Positions 1 through 10,175 are shown, counted from the stretch's first letter. The stretch is DNA of 42,253 nucleotides from Bartonella florencae (GCF_000312525.1 NZ_HE997454.1:7297-49549); one strand, 5' to 3'. The notes: generated by a model not told the origin, from the sequence alone. Numbers and translations are program-made.

Positions 1-995
1 CAACCCGTCGTGATAGGAACATTATATACCGAGCGCGCGTTTTCATTTTTGCTATAAACGTAACTTCTTTGCAAATTAGCCGGCTTAATTTTGAGCTGGC
101 AAAATTAGCTACTCCAATCTTTAGGACATGATTGTTTAGATTATAGCATTGTTTAAAGATTATAGCTGTTTCTAAAAATTTAGAAAAATTTCATGTATTT
201 CGGTGTTACAGTGGTTTTGAATTGCTTATCTTTTCTAAGTAAGTGCCTTTATAGAGGTAACTGAAACCATTCAATCCAAATTTGTTTTCATTACTTTAAA
301 CTGTAACTTTTAAAACATTTTTTAAAAACTTCTTGTATTATATCATTGCAAAGAGTTTTTGATTTCATAGCTGTTGTGATGACATTGTCTGTATAATACC
401 ATTAAAGGTTTTGCGCAATTTAGAGGAAAACTATGTAATTCCTATTTTCTACAAACGCGTGTTTTTTGATATAATTTGCGTTGTAACAGTTTCAAACGAT
501 TATATCTATGACACTCTAAAATTATGATAGCTGATAGCTCTTCGTATTTTATTTAAATGTTTAATATATCATAATATTTGCATCATAATTCGCTTTTCTA
601 TGCTTTGTTGATACAGGGCAATTTTTTATAAAAAATGATCAATTGAATTACGTATAAAAGTGTGGATTCTAAAAGAGATTCAAACAATATAAATGCATTC
701 AACATATTGAATTTATTATATTTATGCATAACATTCCTACTCGGTGAGTGGATAATTTTATCATCCCGAAAAATTAAAATCACTCTGTACAAGATATAAT
801 ATGAAGTAAACAAGCTCATTGATAAAATTAAGTATAAGACAACCATAAGCAAATCTATATGTTCGTCAACAAATCACTTTTAATCTGTGTCTATGAATAA
901 AATAGCTTTTAGTTATCTTAAAAAGGACTGTTCTCTAAAGTATATCGATTGTGTGTGGTAGAATGGATTTTAGAAAAATTTTTTCAAGATTAACA
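1..995. other. Gene-poor AT-rich stretch at the left edge
   Basis: I see no convincing gene here. A minus-strand reading frame of 84 codons at 598-852 is hydrophobic but AT-driven, lacks a clear ribosome binding site and resembles nothing I recognise. On the minus strand an ATG at 44-46 opens a frame that stays open for 15 codons to the window edge (MKTRARYIMFLSRRV) and could be the start of a gene lying to the left. It has no good Shine-Dalgarno sequence, so I do not call it. Confidence 0.4.
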
Positions 996-1322
996 TCAAA
1001 TATATCCTTCTGATATTTTTTGAAAAGGCTTTTGTTTTTCGCGATTCAAGACACAAAATGCTATTGCTAAAGCACCCAAAATAGACCATACTGGTAAATG
1101 ACTGAGAGTGATAAGAACTGAAGAAAAAAAGGCTGGTATAGTATTACTAATAGACTGGTTAATTTCATAGATATCTGTTTGTAGAAAATTTGCTAATAGT
1201 TTATTTAAGGTGGTTATCGTCCAATGCGATGTGCTCATAGAGTGTACGCTATCAATGGCAAATGTTATAATTGTTAATGTAACGAAAATGAAAGCCATTA
1301 ATTTGAATAAAGGACGAAGCAT
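996..1322 (-). CDS. Small two-helix membrane protein, function unknown
   Basis: A protein of 108 residues if started at the ATG at 1320-1322, which has AGGA about 6 nt upstream; a longer frame to 1373 has a Cys-rich start that looks untranslated. One hydrophobic helix lies near the N-terminus (about residues 7-25, possibly an uncleaved signal) and a second near the C-terminus (about 75-92, SHLPVWSILGALAIAFCVLN). A basic tail with KQK follows. This helix - about 50 polar residues - helix - basic tail layout, with an 'L..LP.W...G' start to the second helix, recalls a family of small uncharacterised membrane proteins common in Rhizobiales. That comparison is from memory. It is transcribed away from the permease pseudogene. 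No function is assigned. Confidence 0.6.
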   Translation of the reverse strand: MLRPLFKLMAFIFVTLTIITFAIDSVHSMSTSHWTITTLNKLLANFLQTDIYEINQSISNTIPAFFSSVLITLSHLPVWSILGALAIAFCVLNREKQKPFQKISEGYI

Positions 1323-1485
1323 ATTTTTTCCTATAATTTTAACAGAACAATCGCATAATGCACAAAAAAACAAGAAGTTGCGTTACAAAAAGTGGATTTG
1401 TAATTTTTGTTAAAAAAAATGTTAAAGATATCATCAGCTTTTTGTGTAAAGATTAAAACCAATATCTATGGGCGAGTAAGAAATA

Positions 1486-2914
1486 GTGCTTAATGATGCG
1501 AATAATGAATTGAAGCGTAGTCTTCAAAATCGCCATATTCAAATGATTGCTTTGGGTGGCGTTATAGGGACAGGACTTTTTTATGGATCAACAGAAGCAA
1601 TTCAATTGGCTGGTCCTTCTGTTATTTTAGCATATCTTTTTGGGGGAATTGTCATTTATTTTATTATGCGAATGCTTGGTGAAATGTCTGCAGAAGAACC
1701 ATTTTCAGGGGCTTTTAGTTTTTTTGCTTATAAATATTGGGGAAAGTTCGCTGGCTTCATAACAGGTTGGAATTATTGGTTTTTATATATTCTTGTAAAC
1801 ATGACTGAACTTACAGTGATTGGATTTTACCTTGATCATTGGATTTTGCTTGATCATTGGAAGTCATCCTTCATTGTACTTTTGGTTATTACATTAGTTA
1901 ACTTATCTAATGTTCGTTTTTATGGAGAATTTGAATTTGGTTGTGCTTTAATCAAAGTTGCTGCTGTTATTGGTATGATTATTTTTGGGATTTTTCTCAT
2001 TGTCACTGGAATAGGGGAAAATCAAGCAAGTGTTCATTATCTTTGGGATCACGGCGGTTTTTTTCCTTACGGAGCAATAGGGGTTATTTTGGCAACTTCT
2101 GTAGTCATGTTTTCTTTTGGTGGAACTGAACTTATTGGTATTGCTGCTGGAGAAGCATCTAATCCACAAAAAACAATTCCAGCCGCTATTCGTCAAGTTA
2201 TGTGGAGAATTATAATTTTTTATATTGGTTCTATCAGCGTTCTTATGATAATCAGTCCATGGAATTTAATTGGGAAAAATGGTAGTCCTTTTGTTACAAT
2301 TTTTGAAACTGTAGGAATTCCCGCTGCGGGTCATATTTTGAATTTTGTGGTTATTATGGCGGCTATTTCTGTTTACAATAGTGGCATTTATTCTAATGGA
2401 CGTATGCTTTATAGTTTGGCTATACAAAAAAAATGCACCACATATTTTCAGTAAACTGAGTACTGCTCGTGTTCCTTATATTGCTATCCTTTTTTCATCG
2501 TTCTGTACGGCAATAATTGTTGTTATTAATGCTCTTGTCCCCGATAATAGTTTTATGCGGATTATGGCTCTTGCAACGGCAGCGGCGCTTATTACTTGGG
2601 CTATTATTATTATTGTTCATTTGAAATTTCGAAAGGCACATAAAAATAGGAAAGAAAACTTTATTTATGCGTTTGCTTTATACCCTTATGCTAACTATTT
2701 TTGTCTTTGCTTTCTTGCTTTATTATTTTGCATTATGTTTTTCAGTGGCTTTGGGAAAAATGGATTAATGATTCAACTTTTGGATATGGCAGGAATAAGA
2801 GTGTCTTTTCTTGAAGAATATATCCCTGTACAGATGCCTGATATGAGTTTGGCAGTTATTATTATTCCTCTATGGTGCTTATTTTTATTTTTAGGCTATA
2901 AGCTTAAGCGATAG
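1486..2914 (+). pseudogene. Amino-acid permease (AAT/APC family), frameshifted
   Basis: Two overlapping frames together encode one permease of about 475 residues, the usual length of AroP/PheP/ProY-type proton-driven amino-acid transporters. The first frame (GTG at 1486, to 2454) starts ELKRSLQNRHIQMIALGGVI and carries the family's GGVIGTGLFYGS motif in helix 1, then helices 1 to about 8. The second frame (to 2914) supplies the remaining helices. They join at a run of eight A at 2426-2433. With seven A the reading would run YSLAIQKNAPHIFSKLS, which fits the family; with eight A it stops at 2454. The rest of both halves is undamaged, so the lesion is recent, an assembly error, or a slippage site. 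The substrate is not predictable beyond neutral or aromatic amino acids. Confidence 0.85.
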
Positions 2915-2950
2915 AGAGAGTGATATTAAAGGGCTTGATTGGAATAAACC

Positions 2951-3631
2951 TTGGGAATTATAAAATTTGATAAGGTAACACAAGTCTTTGGTGATTTGTG
3001 TGTGTTGAAGAATATTACTGTACAACTTACTGAAAGACGGATTGCCGTTATTGGTGCAAATGGTTCTGGAAAAAGTACATTTGTTCGTCTTATAAATGGG
3101 CTGCAATTGCCATCTCAGGGTTTTGTAAGTGTTGATGGGCTTGATACAAAGCAGGATGCAAAGGCGGTAAAGCGTAAAGTAGGATTTGTTTTTCAAAATC
3201 CTGACAATCAAATTGTTTTACCATTAGTAGAAGAAGATCTATCGTTTGGTCTCAAAAATCTAAAACTGAGTAAAGATGAAATTAAGGAGCGTGTAGAGGA
3301 GATTTTACAGCGTTATGATCTTCAAGCTTTTAGAAATCATGCAGTCCATTTATTAAGCGGCGGACAAAAACAACTCGTTGCCATTTCCAGCGTAGTGGCA
3401 ATGCAACCAGACTATATTGTTTTTGATGAGCCTACGACATTACTTGATTTGCGCAACAAACGCCGTGTTACGCAGGTTATAGAAGAATTATCACAAACAG
3501 CGATTGTTGTATCGCATGATTTGGAATTTCTCAAAAAGTTTGATAGAGTGCTGTTTTTTGATAAGGGGGAGATAGCAATTGATGATGTACCTTCTGTTGC
3601 TATCAAGGAGTATATAAGAAGAATGTCATGA
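2951..3631 (+). CDS. bioM: Biotin ECF transporter ATPase BioM
   Basis: ATP-binding subunit of the energy-coupling module that powers biotin uptake with BioN and BioY at the inner membrane. It has 226 residues. The ABC motifs are complete: Walker [10 protein letters not shown] (residues 35-43), Q-loop FQNPDNQI (Q82), signature LSGGQKQ (135-141), Walker B YIVFDEP (about 155-161) and the switch His in VSHD (189). The start is TTG at 2951; [14 protein letters not shown] is the expected beginning of such an ATPase. The gene follows the permease pseudogene by 36 bp and overlaps bioN by four bases (ATGA at 3628-3631), so translation is probably coupled. No biotin synthesis gene is visible in the window. 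Confidence 0.92.
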   Translation: MGIIKFDKVTQVFGDLCVLKNITVQLTERRIAVIGANGSGKSTFVRLINGLQLPSQGFVSVDGLDTKQDAKAVKRKVGFVFQNPDNQIVLPLVEEDLSFGLKNLKLSKDEIKERVEEILQRYDLQAFRNHAVHLLSGGQKQLVAISSVVAMQPDYIVFDEPTTLLDLRNKRRVTQVIEELSQTAIVVSHDLEFLKKFDRVLFFDKGEIAIDDVPSVAIKEYIRRMS

Positions 3632-4236
3632 TCGGTTTATATATTCCAAGGGACACATTTATCCATAGGCTTAGCTCTGGGGTCAAATTATTATTCCTTA
3701 CTGTATCTACAACCACGCTTTTTATGGTTTCATCGGTACCTATTCTTGTATTCTTTTTATTATTTTTGCTCTTATTCTATAAAGTTGCCCAAATTCCTTT
3801 TATCATTTTAATAAAGCAGTTTAAATCGATGGGATTTCTTTTAGTTCTTCTCTTTGTATTTCAAACTCTTTTTGGCAGTTGGCTTACGGGGATAGAGGTC
3901 ATACTACGCCTTGTTATTCTTTTTTCTTTATCATCACTTATTTCTTTTACCACAAAAGTTTCAAGTATGGTGGACTCAATCGAAGCAGGGCTTAAGCCTT
4001 TTCGTTGTTTTGGTATAAATCCATCAAAAGTGAGTATGGTTATCTCTATGGCAATCAGGTTTATTCCTCTTTTACGCGAAAAGTTTCATGAAGTGCGTGA
4101 AGCGCAACAAGCACGTGGACTTAATACCAACATTGTCGCTCTTGCAATACCTTTAATTATACGAACCATAAGAATGGCTTCAGAAGTGGCTGAAGCATTG
4201 GAAGCGCGTTCTTATGATGCCGATATTATTGATTAA
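3628..4236 (+). CDS. bioN: Biotin ECF transporter transmembrane subunit BioN
   Basis: T-component (energy-coupling transmembrane protein) of the biotin ECF transporter, 202 residues. Hydrophobic helices cluster at about 17-55, 66-105 and 176-190. The C-terminal cytoplasmic part has the two family coupling motifs that dock on the ATPase: ARG in [10 protein letters not shown], and its second copy as ARS in [10 protein letters not shown]. The ATG overlaps the bioM stop codon. BioY follows after 27 bp, giving the order M-N-Y. The second motif reads Ala-Arg-Ser rather than Ala-Arg-Gly, a tolerated variation in this family as far as I know. Confidence 0.9.
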   Translation: MIGLYIPRDTFIHRLSSGVKLLFLTVSTTTLFMVSSVPILVFFLLFLLLFYKVAQIPFIILIKQFKSMGFLLVLLFVFQTLFGSWLTGIEVILRLVILFSLSSLISFTTKVSSMVDSIEAGLKPFRCFGINPSKVSMVISMAIRFIPLLREKFHEVREAQQARGLNTNIVALAIPLIIRTIRMASEVAEALEARSYDADIID

Positions 4237-4263
4237 AGTGTCTCATAATGAAAGAATAAGTAC

Positions 4264-4818
4264 ATGAATACAAAAGATCTAACCTATATTGCTCTATTTG
4301 CTGCTGTTTACGCTGTTTTGAGTCTTTTTCCACCTATTTATCTTCCTTTTTTTCTGGGAGTACCTATTACAGCTCAATCTATGGCTCCGATGTTAGCAGG
4401 GTCTATACTTGGAGCAAAAAGAGGAGCTTTAGCATCACTTCTTTTCCTTGTTCTTATTGCAATTGGATTACCTTTATTGCCTGGTGGTCGGGGTGGAATC
4501 GGTGTTTTTTCAGGAGTTACAAGTGGTTATTTAATCAGTTTTCCCATTGCCGCATTTTTTATTGGTTTTATGGTTGAGTTATTTTGGAAACGGCTAAATT
4601 TTATAATATTATTTTTGATAAATACTATAGGTGGTATTGGAGTTGTCTATTCCTTCGGGATAGCATGGGTGGCTTATATGACTCAAGTTCCTTTGCTAAC
4701 TGTTTTAATAAGTTCATTAGGTTTTTTAATCGGTGGTTTTCTGAAAGTTCTAATCGCCTCCTTTGTAGCGCTTACTATTAAAAAAACCGCTCCTCTTATT
4801 ACGCCAAAGCAGAAGTGA
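4264..4818 (+). CDS. bioY: Biotin transporter substrate-binding subunit BioY
   Basis: S-component that binds biotin in the membrane, 184 residues, six predicted helices. Family motifs are plain: the VPITAQSMAPMLAG segment (BioY typically has VPIT.Q....LAG), then LGAKRGALASLLFL, IGLPLLPGGRGGIGVFSG and GYLISFPIAAF. The start ATG at 4264 follows GAAAGAAT. It is the last gene of the bioMNY operon. A host-dependent Bartonella would use it to take biotin from the host. BioY can work alone with low capacity, but here the full ECF complex is present. Confidence 0.93.
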   Translation: MNTKDLTYIALFAAVYAVLSLFPPIYLPFFLGVPITAQSMAPMLAGSILGAKRGALASLLFLVLIAIGLPLLPGGRGGIGVFSGVTSGYLISFPIAAFFIGFMVELFWKRLNFIILFLINTIGGIGVVYSFGIAWVAYMTQVPLLTVLISSLGFLIGGFLKVLIASFVALTIKKTAPLITPKQK

Positions 4819-5165
4819 TTCTATTTTGAGAAAGATTTTATGGTGTATACTAAGATAAAAAAGAGGAATGATTATGATAAAGTGCTCTGTTTATTTATTT
4901 CTCTTTCATAAGAAGAAATGGATAGCCAAGAGAATTTTATTATCCGTTATCTAAAAAAGTAAAATCCATAATAAATTTAATAAGCAATATAATTTATTGT
5001 TTATTAATATCCTATTTGTTATAAGCTTAGATATAGTTTTTAATTATATAATTAATTTATAAAAATTTTTATTCTTTTTGTATTTTTTTATTTTATATAT
5101 ACATATAATAAATATTATGATATTATCGATATGGATATTTGTTAAATAATATAATAATTAAAGTG
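4819..5165. other. Intergenic gap after bioY
   Basis: AT-rich and mostly featureless. A 28-codon frame at 4868-4954 (MIMIKCSVYLFLF...) sits after AGAGGA and could be a leader-like micro-ORF, but length and composition make chance likely. No clear intrinsic terminator follows bioY. Confidence 0.3.
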
Positions 5166-5483
5166 ATGGATATGAGATATTATTTTGTTATATGCGCTAT
5201 TATTTTAAGTTTTTCATCAGTAGTCAAAGCATCAGAATGTATAGTTTTGCAAAAAGAAATATCTGTTATTATTTCTCCTACTGTTTTGGAAAAAAATGTA
5301 TTTTTAAATCAGAAGGTTAATTCTTTATCTTTGTTAGATAAAGTTTTTATAATCACTCATCCAGGGAAGCAGGGTGTTTTTTGGAAAGGCGTAAAAACGA
5401 TTTTTCAGAAAGTAGTAACTGTATGTTCTAATTTAGGTTCATATTTTTATGCTTCTATATTTTCCATATTTGGTAAAGTTTAA
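5166..5483 (+). CDS. Small secreted protein, unknown
   Basis: A frame open from 5139. I prefer the ATG at 5166 or 5172, because it places a classical signal peptide at the N-terminus: MRYYFVICAIILSFSSVVKA, cleaved before SECIVL. The mature part is about 83 residues, mixed, with a hydrophobic C-terminal segment (YFYASIFSIFGKV). I do not recognise a family. The signal peptide and its isolation in an AT-rich gap suggest a lineage-specific exported protein. Ribosome binding is weak, so expression is uncertain. Confidence 0.5.
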   Translation: MDMRYYFVICAIILSFSSVVKASECIVLQKEISVIISPTVLEKNVFLNQKVNSLSLLDKVFIITHPGKQGVFWKGVKTIFQKVVTVCSNLGSYFYASIFSIFGKV

Positions 5484-6390
5484 AATAATATGAATGGATT
5501 ATGATTTAAAAAATATTTAATTTTTAATTAGAAAAGAATATCATTTTTATTACTAAGGTAAAATATTATAGATTGTTTGTATAAAAAATGCATATTCAGT
5601 ACAGTAAATAATGATTTCCAGCATAAGTAATTTAAATGTAATATTCAGTTTTTTCTAATGTATTAAGAATCTTTATATTTCATAAAATACATAGGGGGGG
5701 ATTTTCTGCATAAAAATTTGTGCATTTGTGTATGTTGGTTTTATAAGTTTATCTAAGAGTGAAAGGTAGTGGATTTTGTTTATGGGAAAAAAGATTGTAA
5801 ATCTTTTTGTGTTGGCAAAAAACTATCCATTTTAATTCTGACAAAATTTGAGAAAGAATGAAATCTATTAAGTAAAAGAATTCTTAATACGACTATTTTA
5901 AGTTATTTAGGAGTGCATTATCAGATTTTAGATGTTTCAGGTAGTTTGTTTTTTTACAATAATGTTTCCCATAATTCATCTTAATTTTTAACTAATCATA
6001 CTATCTAATATATCAATTGATCTCAAGATATTAATAATTTGTATTAATTATAAATCGAATTTCAACTCTTTGAAGAGACCTATTTTAAGTTTGCAAAGAC
6101 ATTTTTATTGTATCCGTGATAAGAGCAAAATTAACAATCACTAAGAATGTAATAAATATGCTCTACTTTATACGGTAACATATTAATTTATTGTTTTGTA
6201 TATTGAATAAAAGAGCTTAATATCATCAACTGTTTTCATTTCAAATTTGTTTATGTTGCATCAATCAAAACCATTTGCTTACAAATGATAAGCGGGGTTA
6301 GTGTGTAGATAAAAACTGTACGAGAAAGGACTAAAAATACCTATAATGGACCGCTTCTGGTGCCAAGGGCAGATAACAACATTAGGAGCT
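5484..6390. other. Non-coding, eroded region
   Basis: No frame of useful length and no recognisable motif. Composition is strongly AT-rich, as expected of decayed DNA. It precedes the first integrase remnant. Confidence 0.4.
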
Positions 6391-6540
6391 CGCAAATAGT
6401 ATGATGGTATCTGTTTACTCCTTCATAAGCATAAAGATGGTGTTAATCGATTTACCATTATATTATTCGCGGTCGGTATCGTAAAATGGGCTTGGGTGTG
6501 CTTTAAGAGATGTCTCTTTAAAATAAACACGTGGATTAGT
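6391..6540 (+). pseudogene. Remnant of a P4-type integrase, N-terminal arm domain
   Basis: Translating across frames gives two blocks that match the arm-binding domain of P4-family tyrosine integrases as I know it. The first is YDGICLLLHKHKDGVNRFTI, aligning with 'YDGDGLYLLIHKDG..RW..RYTI'. After a frame change comes GLGCALRDVSLK, a stop, then TRGL, aligning with 'GLG.LRDVSLKEARGL'. Stops and at least one frameshift break it, and the catalytic domain is not visible downstream. It is a fossil of a mobile element that integrated here, close to the lysozyme gene and about 4.6 kb from tRNA-Thr. Confidence 0.65.
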
Positions 6541-6874
6541 AGTATCAATGCTATTCCGTATTACAACGAAACATTATTTTCGTAGTTTTTTAGACAATGA
6601 TTAGTCCTTAAGATATTAACTTTTCTGTTTATTATGCTTTAGAATGCTTCTTGCCAAATGTAGGTGAATTATATCGATATCTTGTCGACTTAAATAAATG
6701 GGTATTTAATCAATACAAAAAGAGGCAATCTTTATTAAATTGCGCAATCAGTCAGAGAGTTCAGTAATACATTAGCATCATTTTCCATATCAAGCCCGTA
6801 TAGTTACTATTTTAAAAGCTTCCTTTGTTTTCGTTTTTTGGTTAGGCTTTTTTAAAAAGCTTGGCTAAAGTCAT

Positions 6875-6902
6875 AAAAAAAGCGGCTGAAGCCGCTTTTT
6901 TG
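6875..6902 (-). terminator. Intrinsic terminator of the lysozyme gene
   Basis: A perfect GC-rich stem AGCGGC / GCCGCT around a 4-nt loop (TGAA), flanked by A-runs on the left and T-runs on the right, so it could act in both directions. It lies 23 bp beyond the stop codon of the minus-strand lysozyme gene. Confidence 0.8.
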
Positions 6903-6924
6903 AACAATAAATTCTTTCATCAAA

Positions 6925-7596
6925 TCAAAGACGCTGTTCATGAAAGCGCCTAACAATATACATCATAGCCATAAAAGCAGCCAAAAGCATAATGGCTGCG
7001 AATGCCCATTGAACAGGACCATTTCCTATGAAAAATCCCCCAAGCCCTGAAAAAGATCCTATGATTGGTGCAAGAGCTTCTATTTTGCAAATATCTGTTA
7101 CACCTTTTGATTCTATTTTTTGATAATTTGGAGAGATATATGAACCTTGAGCCCATAAGCCTACCTCAGCAGCTCGACGATTGACAAGTCCTTGAAGACG
7201 TTTTCCTCCCACTCTTGTCCATTTTAACAATTCAGTTGGCACAACTTCATAATTTCCTTTATTAAGTTTTTTGAGGAGTGTAGAGTTGCGAAAAGCTTCT
7301 GTTCCAATATTATAGCAAAATGATACAAGTGCAGCAAATTGTTCATTGTTTAGAGGAACGTTAACCGTTTTTTCAACAACGTGTTCAAATTGCTTCAAAT
7401 CTTGATGAAGAATTTTTTCCGCTTCTGTTTCTGTAATTTTCATGTCCTTATGGATCTCTGGAACACCATAAGCATTCGTATGCCCATAACCAATTACCCA
7501 TTCACCATTGGGATTTTTGTAAGCGCTTAAATGCAACTCTTCCCATTTTTTAATCAATGCAAATCCTTCTTTTGATATTCTGCGCATTATCTTCAT
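6925..7596 (-). CDS. GH24 lysozyme (phage endolysin type) with C-terminal membrane anchor
   Basis: 223 residues. Residues about 8-165 form a glycoside hydrolase family 24 (T4/lambdoid muramidase) domain: IKKWEELHLSAYKNPNGEWV, IGYGHT, NNEQFAALVSFCYNIG, and NRRAAEVGLW near the end. The catalytic Glu is E19. At the two other positions usually discussed for GH24 (Asp or Cys, then Thr) this protein has Asn28 and Val34, so activity may be altered. After the domain come a Gly-rich stretch and one strong membrane helix at about 196-216 (AFAAIMLLAAFMAMMYIV). A second ATG at codon 4 has better-placed purines. It is the only intact gene between the integrase remnants, with its own terminator, so it may be kept for a host function in peptidoglycan turnover. 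Confidence 0.85.
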   Translation of the reverse strand: MKIMRRISKEGFALIKKWEELHLSAYKNPNGEWVIGYGHTNAYGVPEIHKDMKITETEAEKILHQDLKQFEHVVEKTVNVPLNNEQFAALVSFCYNIGTEAFRNSTLLKKLNKGNYEVVPTELLKWTRVGGKRLQGLVNRRAAEVGLWAQGSYISPNYQKIESKGVTDICKIEALAPIIGSFSGLGGFFIGNGPVQWAFAAIMLLAAFMAMMYIVRRFHEQRL

Positions 7597-9125
7597 CCCA
7601 TAAAAATTTCCAACAAACTAGAACACGAATTAAAAATTCAAAACTCACATCTGTCTATTCTAAAGAACAGGACAATGAAGTGATTTAGTAAAACTAAAAA
7701 GCTTTCATAGTAAGACTGATTAAGATCTATCTCGCTTTATTCTTGGCAAAAAAGATTATACTAATTACTACCTCCTCTATAGTAACCCGCCTCCTCTCAA
7801 CTTAAAAAAATAACCACCTCCACTCTGTCTAATTCGAAATTAGAAAGCATTCTTTCAAATTTTTACAACTGATGGCTTGATAGTTTATTTCATAAATTCT
7901 ATAGACTAACTTTATTCTGAAGATGACAAAGCACATCATAAAAACCACGCGCCTAAGTTGAATATACTTTATGTATTTTTAAAAAGGACAAGCTTAAAAA
8001 AACGTCCAATAAATAAAAATTTATCGACTATGTCATTATGTAAGTCTCTGGTCTTATAGCTAGAATCTGTTTCTTGCAAACCTTTCACAAACAATCGAGA
8101 AACAAAAAACATCTACATACAGCAACATTGTCCGTTACTGCAGAAGCATCATCTATACAAGAATATAAAATCAGTATTTCTCCTCAATCATCTTCCTTAC
8201 CAAATTATATTACATCCACACCAATATTCAGAATAAGACTGCTTATGACTTCAATATTATAATTTTCATAAAGCCTTCCTACAAATCTTAAAAGTTTAGA
8301 TAACAAATTTTTATCAACTCACATTTTCCAGCATCCGTATCTCTAGAATAACCTCAAATGGCTTTACTTGAACAATCTTTAACATACCCAACGAAATAAG
8401 AACTAGAACGATCTAAAAAAATAATATGCACTTAACTCCTTGAGAAATTATAATCTCGCCACGTGTTTTATAAAAAATAAAATAAATACAAATTGTATTA
8501 TACGCATCTAATTCAAAAAAGATATAGTTAATTTTATAATTCTTTTTTTGCTCTTGCATGGTTTCAATCATCTTAAAAAGATAAATTTATTCATAACTTT
8601 TTAAAGAAAGGTGTCTATAAGTCAATAAAATAAAAGACATAATGGATATAATCTATCCACTCGTTATAATTTATTTCCAATTTATTGTATTTTTAACTCC
8701 ATTTTATGCGCATATTTTTTAACAACAAACATCAAAATGCTTGGTATAAGCTAGGCTTAAAGTAACTGGCTTAAGTGTGTCACACATAGAGTATCTATTC
8801 ATCATTTGCAAAATCTCGTTATAAAGAGCGACAAAAACTTTAAAAAGAGCATTTCAGAGCCATATGAAGAGGCTCTAATGACCTGTATTCATTAATTTTT
8901 CTAACTGTAGCAATAAAAATAAACTGTTTGTGCATCCTGTTCACACATATTGTACATACCGCAAGAAGATTAATTTTTATGAAAATCTCTAAATTAAAAC
9001 AAATATCTCTTTTTCAGACCGATAAAAAGTAGAGAGTCTTTTTGATACTGCCGATCATCTTGTAGATTACGACTTAACTGGTTTTAAGCCTGCTCATTTC
9101 AAATTTTTACTAAAGCAAATTTCTA
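7597..9125. other. Non-coding stretch of about 1.5 kb
   Basis: No supported gene. A 62-codon frame at 8074-8262 has no recognisable features. A hairpin at 8856-8876 (AGAGCC / GGCTCT) has no T-run. On the minus strand at about 7750-7830 there are several GGAGG-type runs without an attached gene. It probably contains the eroded remainder of the integrase whose start lies at 9319. Confidence 0.35.
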
Positions 9126-9319
9126 TTAATAATCAAATACTTCAATAAGTATAAGCCCTTGCAATTCGACAAGAGCAATTTTGTAGTTGTCAACAAACTC
9201 TTGCATTCCATAGGTCCCACGAATTCTAATGCATTTTCTATAACCAATACACACATACCATATAATTTTACCATAACGTGTGACTTCTTTGACAAGATGA
9301 GAGGGCGTGGTTTAAGCAT
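9126..9319 (-). pseudogene. N-terminal remnant of a second tyrosine integrase
   Basis: An ATG at 9317-9319 reads MLKPRP. After a frame change the sequence continues PSHLVKEVTRYGKIIWYVCI, then a segment with RIRGTYGMQEFVDNYKIALV, to a stop at 9126. This matches the start of rhizobial phage-type integrases as I remember them ('MPRPRPPHL.REVTRHGK.VWYVR.G...RIR..YGTPEFW..Y..AL'). The catalytic domain should follow at lower coordinates, but only scrambled sequence is there. It is a different integrase type from the remnant at 6391-6540, so at least two elements entered this region. Confidence 0.65.
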
Positions 9320-9459
9320 AGCAATTTTATATCTTATAGAGTGCGGTTTTGTAATATTCATTCTTTAACAAATCTAAAAGTGTGTCTGGATAGCTCACTG
9401 AATTTAGTATTGGGATATCGGATTTAATATAGATAAACAGTTCACCAGAGGACTTTATT

Positions 9460-9591
9460 CTATGAGTTCACATCCTTGTTTTTTTCTCCTCTTAAAGCCC
9501 GAGTAATGGCTGGTTGCGTTATAGTGACTGGACAAGATTCCGTATCTTTTCTCCTTGCATTGAGATGCAATTCACCCGTATTGTGAATCAC
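9460..9591 (-). pseudogene. Small coding-like remnant upstream of the integrase remnant
   Basis: A GTG-started frame of 43 codons contains CPVTITQPAITRALRGE. This resembles short ORFs with 'VTITQADIARALRAAK' that I recall lying just ahead of integrases of this type in rhizobia. After its stop another frame continues openly (SSGELFIYIKSDIPIL), as if the gene had been frameshifted. The match is from memory and short, hence low confidence. Confidence 0.3.
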
Positions 9592-9683
9592 GCATTTCTT
9601 GAAAGCTGTTAGAAAAAAGCGGGAATAGAATAGAGATAGATATCGTAGAACACATCAGACTTTAAAGTTTGGAAGTTTATTTG

Positions 9684-10175
9684 TTAGATATGTTTCATTT
9701 CATATTTCCAACCTTTTAGTTGTGTAAGAGCTTCAAGGCTACTTTTCCTCGATGAGACATGCATACATCAGTTTTAAAATAAGCAATTGCAACATGCCTT
9801 TTATTCAAAAAAAGCTGGTATAATTTTTTCTATTGCATGGAGATTATTCTTAAGAGTTGTATTTTTGTAATCTCTCAAAAAGATATTCATAATCTTCTCG
9901 TGTTTTTAGATTTAGCCTTTTTTCAGAGGCAATTCCAAATTCAGGCAGTGCATATGTTCAATATTAATGTTGCTTACCGCTTTCTCTCATTATCTTTTTG
10001 AAAAACCATGTTTTCTACTTATTGGATTTTTACGAACATTACACAAAGCTTTGCTATTATTTTCCATAAAACAATTAAGGTAATTCTCAAGTGATTTTTC
10101 TGCATATCCAATAGTAAAAACACACGACATCTCATCTTTAGCAGAATGTATGATGTTATATTTGATATTACACAT
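9684..10175 (-). pseudogene. DUF488 family protein, multiply frameshifted
   Basis: The first 61 codons (start 10175) read into the family's N-terminus: VFTIGYAEKSLENYLNCF and then NVRKNPISRKHGFSK, the DUF488 hallmark (usually DVR..P.SR..GFSK). Further conserved blocks follow in changing frames: NIEHMH, PEFGIASEKRLNLKTREDYE, YKNTTLKNNLHAIEKIIP, HVAIAYFKTDVCMSHRGKVA and finally EALTQLKGWKYEMKHI before a stop at 9684. The order and spacing are those of an intact DUF488 protein of about 165 residues, so this is a complete gene inactivated by several small indels. The family's biochemical role is unknown. It sits between the integrase remnants and tRNA-Thr. Confidence 0.8.

Noticed and set aside
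1-46. Minus-strand ATG open to the left edge (MKTRARYIMFLSRRV)
   Set aside because: Only 15 codons and no Shine-Dalgarno sequence; cannot be supported as a gene.
598-852. Hydrophobic 84-codon minus-strand frame
   Set aside because: No ribosome site, no family resemblance, and AT-rich DNA easily yields such frames.
8074-8262. 62-codon plus-strand frame
   Set aside because: Ser/Thr/Ile-rich without domain, signal or ribosome site; typical chance frame in eroded DNA.
8856-8876. Hairpin AGAGCC / GGCTCT
   Set aside because: No T-run follows in either direction and no gene ends nearby, so not a convincing terminator.
9159-9368. 69-codon plus-strand frame
   Set aside because: Antisense to the integrase remnant, whose minus-strand translation matches a known family.
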